This document shows positions 24,586 to 29,977 of a stretch of 29,977 nucleotides of DNA, piece after piece; within the stretch, counting starts at the first letter, position 1, and each line of letters opens with the position of its first letter. This DNA is from SCTG01 sp036005325 (GTDB lineage Bacteria; Nitrospirota; Nitrospiria; Nitrospirales; NS-4), in contig DASYQR010000125.1 of the NCBI GenBank assembly GCA_036005325.1, positions 1 through 29,977 of the forward strand, read 5' to 3'. The notes beneath the pieces were generated by a model. That model ran no database searches, was not told the origin of the DNA, and saw only the letters and a program-made list of their open reading frames with translations. The translations under genes were made by a program, and so were the position numbers.

Positions 24586-24930
24586 TGGTGGAGGCGAGGG
24601 GAGTTGAACCCCTGTCCGAAGACCGTCAGCGAAGGGCTTCTACATGCATAGCCGGCGATTTGGGGATTCGCTTCCGTCCACGCCCTCCGGCAGGCTTAGA
24701 ACGGTCGCTAGCCCAGTGCGTCTCGCCCGCCGCCGCTGAGCACCAGCGGCAGGCCAGCCCGCTATCGTCGTCCGTTCCCCCGCGCAGGCATCAGAGGAGG
24801 GACGTCACTGCTTAATTAAGCAGCGAGTGCCAGTTGTTCGTTGGCAGTTATTGTTTCCGGACTTTTACGAGTTCCCGGAGCTCGGCATGCCACCCTGGCG
24901 TCATGATCCCCGTCGAAGCCGGTCGCCCCC
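24586..24930 (-). ncRNA. ssrA: Transfer-messenger RNA (tmRNA)
   Basis: A one-piece tmRNA of about 345 nt. The 5' end GGGGGCGACCGGCTTCGACG is the conserved tmRNA start, and the 3' end has a TTCAACT T-loop, the acceptor strand CGCCTCC, the discriminator A and an encoded CCA (24588-24586). The acceptor stem pairs 7 of 7, with one G-U. The tag frame runs from GCC at 24845 to TAA at 24818-24816 and encodes ANEQLALAA, so stalled products receive (A)ANEQLALAA, ending in the protease-recognised ALAA. An unusual TTAATTAA palindrome covers the stop region. tmRNA with SmpB rescues stalled ribosomes. Confidence 0.97.
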
Positions 24931-24947
24931 TTTCGTTCAGTCTTTCT

Positions 24948-24976
24948 AGGGTAACATTCAGATTCTTGGTATTCAA
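24948..24976 (-). promoter_or_regulatory. Predicted ssrA promoter
   Basis: TTGAAT (24971-24976), a 17-base spacer and TACCCT (24948-24953) on the minus strand would place transcription start near 24941, about 11 bases before the mature 5' end, which RNase P would then trim. The -35 directly abuts repeat copy C. Confidence 0.55.
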
Positions 24977-24979
24977 GGC

Positions 24980-25112
24980 GGGTGGCTCTTACGGGTGACG
25001 CCAATGTCGCCGGAGGCGCAGGGGTGGCGGCGGGCGCAGGGCTCCCGCCGCGCGCAGCTTCTCGGAGCACGGCAGGATGCCAAGCCGACAGGACCCCGGA
25101 GCTGCAGGCGGC
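24980..25112. repeat. Diverged partial copy C of the structured repeat
   Basis: This region resembles the right half of copies A and B. Read on the minus strand it has GGGTCCTGTCGGC at one end (as in the right ends of A and B), a shared CGTGCTC, and GGCGTCACCCGTAAGAGCCA where copy A has GGCACCACCCGCAAGAGTCA (16 of 20 identical, all changes transitions). Its outer flank GCCTGCAGCTCCGGGGTCCTG matches the left outer end of copy B. The middle has changed and holds its own hairpin, GCGGCGGG (25027-25034) with CCCGCCGC (25044-25051). The left domain of A and B is absent. It lies between a small hypothetical gene and the ssrA promoter. Confidence 0.65.
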
Positions 25113-25125
25113 ATAGGTCCCGCTC

Positions 25126-25326
25126 TTAGATCTTCCCTTTCGTCCTCTCTCCTTTGCGGTGCCCCCGCCCCAACAGAAACACAGCGAACTCCCGCGCCCC
25201 ACGCATGCGCTGCTCCATCGGCCCCTTCTTGATCTCCTCGTTCCTCAGATGCTGCTCGAATTTCTCCAGGGCCTGCCCCATGAATTCCTCGAAGAGCGAA
25301 TTGTCAAAGAGGGTCTTCAGCTTCAT
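25126..25326 (-). CDS. Small hypothetical protein
   Basis: A 66-residue, highly charged protein starting MKLKTLFDNSLFEEFMGQAL with a helical middle (EKFEQHLRNEEIKKGPMEQRMRGAREF) and a basic tail (GRGHRKGERTKGKI). No membrane segment or known motif is visible. GAGGAGA lies just before the ATG, supporting translation. It is divergent from the DciA-like gene, and its 3' end is followed at once by repeat copy C. I do not recognise a family. Confidence 0.65.
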   Translation of the reverse strand: MKLKTLFDNSLFEEFMGQALEKFEQHLRNEEIKKGPMEQRMRGAREFAVFLLGRGHRKGERTKGKI

Positions 25327-25397
25327 TGCGGTCTCCTCTCGGTTGAGGACCTTCGCCGGCCTTGACGCTGAGCCGGACGCGGACTACGATACGCTCG

Positions 25398-25925
25398 ATG
25401 GCCACGCGCTCCAGTTTGAACCCGTTGCCCGATATCCTCGCCCGGTTTCTCAAGACGCACGGCATGGCGTCTCGCATGCTGGAGTTCACGCTCCAGCAGC
25501 ACTGGATTGAGATTGCCGGTGAACACATCGGGCGTCACACCCGGCCGGAGTCTATCCGCCACCACAAACTCTATCTGGTGGCCGAAAACTCCGTCTGGCT
25601 CCAGCAACTGCTCTTCCTGAAGCCGGAGCTGCTGGCCAAGCTCAACGGCATCGCGGACGGCGAGGCGCTCACCGACATCGTGCTCCGGGTGGGCGTCACG
25701 TTGCCGGCTCCAGACTCCAGCGGTCCCGCCGCCGGGCAGCCTGAAGCGCTGCCCATTGAGCCGACAGAGCCGGCTCTGACTCAAGCACACCGGCAAACGG
25801 CCCTCGAGGAAACGCTGCGGCCGATCGCCGATCCCGACCTCCAGGCGCGGCTCCGCGCCCTGTTCGAGAACTCCGGTCTAACCGCCGCCCGCCCTGCCCT
25901 GAAAGAGCACCCGCGCGCTCGTTGA
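25398..25925 (+). CDS. DUF721 / DciA-like protein
   Basis: A 175-residue protein with an N-terminal DUF721 domain: PLPDILARFLKTHGMASRML, then QQHWIEIAGEHIGRHTRPES and IRHHKLYLVAENSVWLQQLLF, matching the W..I.G..I..H..P..I...L.V...S..W..QL pattern. DciA proteins load the replicative helicase DnaB in bacteria lacking DnaC/DnaI. The C-terminal part is Pro/Ala-rich with a short conserved-looking helix (LRPIADPDLQARLRALFENS). I choose ATG 25398 (MATRSSLNP); a TTG at 25362 would add 12 residues. DUF721 genes commonly lie near gyrB-gyrA and dnaA, as here near gyrA. It converges on, and overlaps the 3' end of, the next gene. Confidence 0.85.
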   Translation: MATRSSLNPLPDILARFLKTHGMASRMLEFTLQQHWIEIAGEHIGRHTRPESIRHHKLYLVAENSVWLQQLLFLKPELLAKLNGIADGEALTDIVLRVGVTLPAPDSSGPAAGQPEALPIEPTEPALTQAHRQTALEETLRPIADPDLQARLRALFENSGLTAARPALKEHPRAR

Positions 25926-26450
25926 AGAGACGGCCCCCGCCGGCACAAACCCCAGGGCCCCGATCTCCGTCGTTTCCGTGAGACGGTAGAGTCCCCGCAC
26001 GCCCCGCTCGAAGCCGGACCGGGCGAGCCGATCCGACCAGGCCAGGTACTCCGTGAGCGACAGCTCTTCCGCCAAACCCGGATTGTCGAAGATGTAGATG
26101 GTCAGGCGCCGGTAATGGCCGGCGGGATTCTCGGGCGTGGTGGGCTTGATCTTGAGTCGGGCGAACCCCGCGCGGTCTCCGTGGCCGACGGCCTGAAACC
26201 GGACCAGCAGAGCTTCGATCTCAAGGTCCGTCGTGTGCGTTGGCACATTGACGGTCACGCTCTCGCCCTGCTGGGCGATGACGCTGTAAGGCGGGATGGA
26301 CCTGTCCGGCGCGGTCAAGATCATGCCAACCACGGTGATGACGATCAGGCCGATGCAGATCGTGAGCGCGACCTTGACGAGAGGGTCGAGAGGCTTCCGG
26401 GACTGCTCAGCCTCCATTGTTGGAGGCGGGCGGACCGGGTTCGTCGCCAT
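25878..26450 (-). CDS. Membrane-anchored hypothetical protein downstream of gyrA
   Basis: A protein of about 190 residues with one membrane helix at roughly 27-46 (VALTICIGLIVITVVGMILT) after a short cytoplasmic tail, then an extracytoplasmic beta-rich domain (SVTVNVPTHTTDLEIEALLV, AGHYRRLTIYIFDNPGLAEE, GLYRLTETTEIGALGF). I do not recognise the family. The start is uncertain: ATG 26450 lies within the gyrA 3' end (GGAGG 11 bases upstream), while ATG 26417 is a second choice. Both overlap gyrA (stop at 26407), so translation is probably coupled. Its 3' end overlaps the convergent DciA-like gene by 48 bases. Confidence 0.7.
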   Translation of the reverse strand: MATNPVRPPPTMEAEQSRKPLDPLVKVALTICIGLIVITVVGMILTAPDRSIPPYSVIAQQGESVTVNVPTHTTDLEIEALLVRFQAVGHGDRAGFARLKIKPTTPENPAGHYRRLTIYIFDNPGLAEELSLTEYLAWSDRLARSGFERGVRGLYRLTETTEIGALGFVPAGAVSSTSARVLFQGRAGGG

Positions 26451-28914
26451 TGGCCCCGTTGCCTCCTTCGACAACTCCCTCACCCGAGGTTTCCGCCAGC
26501 TTGGCCACGCCCACCACACGATCGGTATCCGACATGTCAATCAGCCGCACCCCCTGCGCGTTGCGGCCGATCTCGCGCACGTCGTCCACCTTCGTCCGGA
26601 GGATCTTGCCCTCAGCCGTCATGACCATGATCTCGTCGCTGCCACGAACCTGATGGAACGAGACCGCGGGGCCGTTCTTCTCGGTCACCTTGACGCTGAT
26701 GATCCCGCGGCCGGCCCGGCCCTGGAGGCGGTACTCGCTCACGAGCGTGCGCTTGCCGTAGCCGCCCTCCGTAACCGTGAGGATCGAGGCGGTCGAGTCC
26801 GGCGTGATCGTCTCCATCCCGATCACATAGTTGCCTTCGTCCAGGCTGATGCCGCGCACGCCGCGCGCCGTGCGGCCCATCGGCCGGACGTCCCCTTCCT
26901 TGAAGCGGATGACGATCCCGTGTCGCGTGCCGAGCAGGATTTCCCGCTGGCCGTCGGTGATCTCCACGCCGATCAGTTTGTCGCCTTCGTCCAGGGTGAG
27001 CGCGATGATGCCGCCTTGGCGAGGATTCCCGTAGGCAGATAGCTCGGTCTTCTTGATGGTGCCCATCCGTGTGGCCATGACGACGTAGTGGTCCTCACGG
27101 AACTCCTTCACGGGCAGGGTGGCCGTCACCTTCTCGTCCCCCGCGAGGGCCAGGAGGTTGACCATGGCCTTGCCCTTGGCCGCGCGGCCGGCTTCGGGGA
27201 TCTCATGTACTTTTAGCCAGTAGACCTTGCCGGCATCCGTGAAGAATAATAGATAATCGTGCGTCGAGGCCGTGAAGAGCGTCTCGACGAAATCCTCTTC
27301 TTTGGTCCCCATCCCGATCTTGCCCTTCCCTCCGCGGCGCTGGGCGCGGTAGAGGGACACGGGATTGCGCTTGATGTAGCCGGCGTGGGAGATGGTCACG
27401 GCCACCTCCTCCTGCGCGATCAGGTCCTCGACGTTGATCTCCGCCTCTTCGGGCACGATCTGCGTCCGCCGCTCGTCCCTGTACTCCTCCTTGAGGGCCA
27501 CGAGCTCGTCCTTGATGAGCTGGCGGACCAGGGGCTCGGAGGCCAGGACGGACTTGAGATACGCGATGCGCTTGATGATCTCCTCGTACTCCTGCGTCAG
27601 CTTCTCCCGCTCCAGCAGCGTCAGGCGCTGCAGCTTCATGTCCAGGATGGCGTTGGCCTGGATCTCCGAAAGGGCAAACTGCCGCATCAGGCCCCCGCGC
27701 GCCTCCTCCGGCGAGCGCGACCGCTTGATTAGCGCGATCACGGCGTCCAGATGCTCGAGCGCGATCTTGAGTCCTTCGAGGATATGGGCCCGCTCCTCGG
27801 CCTTGCGTAGATCGAACGCCGTCCGGCGCAGCACGACCTCGCGCCGGTGCTCGATGAAGGCCTCGAGTATCTGCTTGAGGGTCAGGACTTCCGGCCGGTT
27901 GTGGACCAACGCCAGCATGATGACGCCGAACGTGGTCTGCATCGGCGTGTGCTTGTACAGGTTGTTGAGGAGCACGAGGGGGATCTCGCCCTTCTTGAGC
28001 TCGATGACGATCCGCATCCCATCCCGGTCCGATTCGTCTCGCAGGTCCGCGATGCCGTCGATCTTCTTGTCCTGGATCAGCTCGGCGATCTTCTCGATCA
28101 GTCGCGCCTTGTTCACCTGATAGGGAATCTCCGTCACGATGATGCGGTCACGGTCGGTCCGCTCGTCGGTCTCGATGCTTGCCTTGGCCCGCAGCGTGAG
28201 GAGCCCACGGCCCGTGTGGTAGGCCTCCTTGATGCCCTGCGTGCCATAGATGTACCCGGCGGTGGGAAAGTCCGGACCCGGGATGACTTCCATCAACTCG
28301 TCGATCGTCGTGTCCGGGTTGTCAATCAGCTTGAGGAGGCCCGCTACCACTTCGGCAACATTGTGGGTCGGGATGTTCGTCGCGTAGCCGACTGCGATCC
28401 CTCCGGCACCATTGACCAATAGATTTGGCACTTTGGCCGGCAGGACCGTGGGCTCCACGCGCGACTCGTCGTAGTTGGGGCGGAAGTCGACGGTCTCCTT
28501 GTCGATGTCCGCCAGCATCTCCTCGGCGAGCTTCGTCAGCCGCGCCTCGGTGTACCGCATGGCAGCGGGCGGATCGCCGTCCACCGAGCCGAAGTTGCCC
28601 TGCCCGTTCACCAGGCAGTAGCGCATGTTGAAGTCCTGCGCCATCCGGACCAGGGTGTCGTAGATTGCCGTGTCGCCATGGGGGTGGTAGTTTCCCATGA
28701 TCTCGCCGACGATCTTGGCTGACTTGCGGTAGGCCCGGTTGTGGACGAGGCCCATCTCGTTCATGCCGTAGAGGATCCGCCGGTGGACCGGCTTGAGCCC
28801 GTCCCGGACGTCCGGCAGGGCGCGGCCCACGATCACGCTCATCGCGTAATCGAGGTAGGACGAGCGCATCTCGTCCTCGATGGCGATCTGCGTCAATCGT
28901 TCATCAACCGGCAT
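26407..28914 (-). CDS. gyrA: DNA gyrase subunit A
   Basis: An 835-residue GyrA, which with GyrB introduces negative supercoils. The catalytic tyrosine is Y121 (AAMRYTEARL). The quinolone-determining region reads GNYHPHGDTAIYDTLVRMAQ, with T82 in the place of E. coli S83 and D86 for D87; Thr at the first position occurs naturally in several bacteria. The GyrA box QRRGGKG at residues 525-531 and the six-bladed C-terminal domain identify it as gyrase rather than ParC. The protein ends in a Gly/Asn-rich tail. It follows gyrB after a gap that holds repeat copy D2. Confidence 0.98.
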   Translation of the reverse strand: MPVDERLTQIAIEDEMRSSYLDYAMSVIVGRALPDVRDGLKPVHRRILYGMNEMGLVHNRAYRKSAKIVGEIMGNYHPHGDTAIYDTLVRMAQDFNMRYCLVNGQGNFGSVDGDPPAAMRYTEARLTKLAEEMLADIDKETVDFRPNYDESRVEPTVLPAKVPNLLVNGAGGIAVGYATNIPTHNVAEVVAGLLKLIDNPDTTIDELMEVIPGPDFPTAGYIYGTQGIKEAYHTGRGLLTLRAKASIETDERTDRDRIIVTEIPYQVNKARLIEKIAELIQDKKIDGIADLRDESDRDGMRIVIELKKGEIPLVLLNNLYKHTPMQTTFGVIMLALVHNRPEVLTLKQILEAFIEHRREVVLRRTAFDLRKAEERAHILEGLKIALEHLDAVIALIKRSRSPEEARGGLMRQFALSEIQANAILDMKLQRLTLLEREKLTQEYEEIIKRIAYLKSVLASEPLVRQLIKDELVALKEEYRDERRTQIVPEEAEINVEDLIAQEEVAVTISHAGYIKRNPVSLYRAQRRGGKGKIGMGTKEEDFVETLFTASTHDYLLFFTDAGKVYWLKVHEIPEAGRAAKGKAMVNLLALAGDEKVTATLPVKEFREDHYVVMATRMGTIKKTELSAYGNPRQGGIIALTLDEGDKLIGVEITDGQREILLGTRHGIVIRFKEGDVRPMGRTARGVRGISLDEGNYVIGMETITPDSTASILTVTEGGYGKRTLVSEYRLQGRAGRGIISVKVTEKNGPAVSFHQVRGSDEIMVMTAEGKILRTKVDDVREIGRNAQGVRLIDMSDTDRVVGVAKLAETSGEGVVEGGNGANGDEPGPPASNNGG

Positions 28915-28928
28915 GCATCCTCCGTTGG

Positions 28929-29010
28929 AAATCGTTATTCGTTATACGTGAACCGTTAATCGTGAATTATCTTCGTCCTACCCGTTTAACGTTTAACGAA
29001 TAACGTCATA
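28929..29010. repeat. AT-rich palindromic intergenic repeat, copy D2
   Basis: The gyrB-gyrA gap is built of TAACG-type units. GTTATTCGTTA (28934-28944) is a perfect inverted partner of TAACGAATAAC (28994-29004), and the middle contains CCCGTTTAACG (28981-28991), identical to the core of D1. Further units are CGTTATACGTGAA and CCGTTAATCGTGAA. The element runs into the last codons and TGA of gyrB. The paired arms are 49 bases apart, so a large hairpin could form in DNA or in the gyrB-gyrA message. Confidence 0.75.
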
Positions 29011-29977
29011 CGTCGAGATTCCTCACCTCGAGGGCGTGCTGCTGGATGAAGTCGCGCCGCGGCCCTACTTCGTCGCCCATGAGAATGGAGAAGATGTCTT
29101 CGACCCCGGCGAAGTCTTCGAGTTTAACTTGTAAGAGCGTGCGCGTCTCTGGGTTCATAGTGGTCTCCCAGAGCTGGCTGGGATTCATTTCGCCGAGGCC
29201 CTTATACCGCTGGAGACTCACCCCCTGCTTACCGAAATCCAGAATGGCCCGGACCAGGTCGGCGGTGTTGGAATACGCCATTTCCGCGCCCGCCGCCTTG
29301 ACTTTGTAAGGCGACCGTCCCAGCCCGATCGCGATGGGCGCCAGCCGCTGCAGCGCGCGGAAATCCGCCGAGCCGACCAGTTCGTGCGTAATCTCCAGGC
29401 TGTGGGCCCGTCCGTTCGTCTGGACCCGGCAGGCGACTCTGTTGGACGCGTGCTCTTCGTCCGGGACGATTTCGAGGTCCATAGCCGCCTTGGGATAGAT
29501 CGTTGTCAGGGCCTTCCTCACGCTAGCGACGACCTTCTTGAGGGCCGCGGTGTCCTTTAATAAGTCACGGTCCAAGCCCGGCTCCTCCACGAACCCGCGC
29601 AGGATCCCCGCCTCGTGCTGTATGCGACCGGACCGCGCGAGCAGGCCTTCGTACTCGATGAGCTTCTTGAGGACGGGCAGCAGGCGCCGCCCGCCCACGT
29701 AGGCCTGGCCGCTCTCAAGGTAGACTTCGACCGCCTCGACGGCCAGATCGGCCAGATACTCGTTGAGGGCGTTCTCGTCCTTGAGATACTTCTCAGTCTT
29801 GCCCTTCTTGACTTTGAAGAGCGGCGGCTGGGCGATATAGATGTAGCCGCGCTCGATGAGCTCGTGCATCTGGCGGTAGAGGAAGGTGAGCAGCAGGGTC
29901 CGGATGTGGCTGCCGTCCACGTCCGCGTCGGTCATCAGGATGATCTTGTGGTAGCGGGCGCGGTCGACGTCGAAGTC
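29006..29977 (-). CDS. gyrB: DNA gyrase subunit B (3' part, runs off the window)
   Basis: The C-terminal 323 residues of GyrB. The frame is open to the window edge, entering at DFDVDRARYHKIIL and continuing into the TOPRIM metal-binding motif MTDADVDGSHIRTLLLTFLY. A long insert (about 165 residues, from EVYLESGQAYVGGRRL to AEMAYSNTADL) sits between the TOPRIM part and the tail, as in Gram-negative GyrB. The tail QRYKGLGEMNPSQLWETTMN is the gyrase/topoisomerase IV B signature, here followed by MGDEVGPRRDFIQQHALEVR. The ATPase domain lies outside the window. Confidence 0.97.
   Translation of the reverse strand, partial: DFDVDRARYHKIILMTDADVDGSHIRTLLLTFLYRQMHELIERGYIYIAQPPLFKVKKGKTEKYLKDENALNEYLADLAVEAVEVYLESGQAYVGGRRLLPVLKKLIEYEGLLARSGRIQHEAGILRGFVEEPGLDRDLLKDTAALKKVVASVRKALTTIYPKAAMDLEIVPDEEHASNRVACRVQTNGRAHSLEITHELVGSADFRALQRLAPIAIGLGRSPYKVKAAGAEMAYSNTADLVRAILDFGKQGVSLQRYKGLGEMNPSQLWETTMNPETRTLLQVKLEDFAGVEDIFSILMGDEVGPRRDFIQQHALEVRNLDV

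Noticed and set aside
24781..25125. A 128-codon minus-strand open frame (24816-25202) overlapping tmRNA
   Set aside because: It runs through the tmRNA gene, its promoter and repeat C; its last codons are the tmRNA tag codons, which explains the open frame there.

Overview
The window is a GC-rich bacterial chromosome segment dominated by core housekeeping genes, almost all read on the minus strand. Gene content and order (rpmH-rnpA-yidD-yidC-mnmE-mnmG-rsmG-parA-parB, three bactofilins, mnmA, then the F1 ATP synthase genes, with ssrA, a DUF721/DciA gene and gyrB-gyrA nearby) suggest a Gram-negative, probably Nitrospirota (Nitrospira-like) organism. That assignment is an inference from gene order and protein style; no rRNA is present to prove it. 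The setting is typical of the replication-origin neighbourhood, but neither dnaA nor a cluster of DnaA boxes is in the window.

Layout. 1-1642: the end of a methyltransferase-like gene, a repeat (copy A), a DUF2442 gene, and two overlapping hypothetical genes on the plus strand. 1670-6560: atpH-A-G-D-C, all five F1 genes and no F0 gene, behind a good sigma70-type promoter. 6666-9150: mnmA and three tandem bactofilins. 9200-10790: parB and parA, with a parS site beside the parA promoter. 10791-11223: an intergenic region holding that parS and repeat copy B. 11224-17584: rsmG, mnmG, mnmE, yidC, yidD, rnpA and rpmH (rpmH is only 45 codons), behind a near-consensus promoter; a second parS overlaps the start of rsmG. 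17673-19064: a single-domain response regulator and a stand-alone ParB-like protein. 19196-23770: envelope and accessory genes (BON lipoprotein, metallothionein-like protein, Slp-like lipoprotein, small membrane and zinc-ribbon proteins, a glycogen-debranching-type enzyme). 23767-24930: a VOC protein, a DUF1499 protein and tmRNA (tag ANEQLALAA). 24977-25925: repeat copy C, a small hypothetical gene and a DciA-like gene. 25878-29977: a membrane-anchored hypothetical protein, gyrA and the 3' part of gyrB.

How it works together: ribosomal protein L34 and RNase P protein, membrane insertion (YidD/YidC), tRNA wobble modification (MnmE/MnmG, MnmA), 16S rRNA methylation (RsmG), chromosome segregation (ParABS plus bactofilin scaffold) and the soluble ATP synthase motor lie in one co-directional run of about 16 kb.

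The most notable unexplained signal is an intergenic element found three times (about 245-492, 10936-11202, and a diverged partial copy at 24980-25112). Copies A and B share a conserved two-domain fold. One helix differs at five of six base pairs yet stays fully paired, and copy B is bounded by inverted terminal repeats. It may be a structured RNA, a MITE-like mobile element, or both. A second, smaller AT-rich palindromic element lies in the atpG-atpD and gyrB-gyrA gaps.
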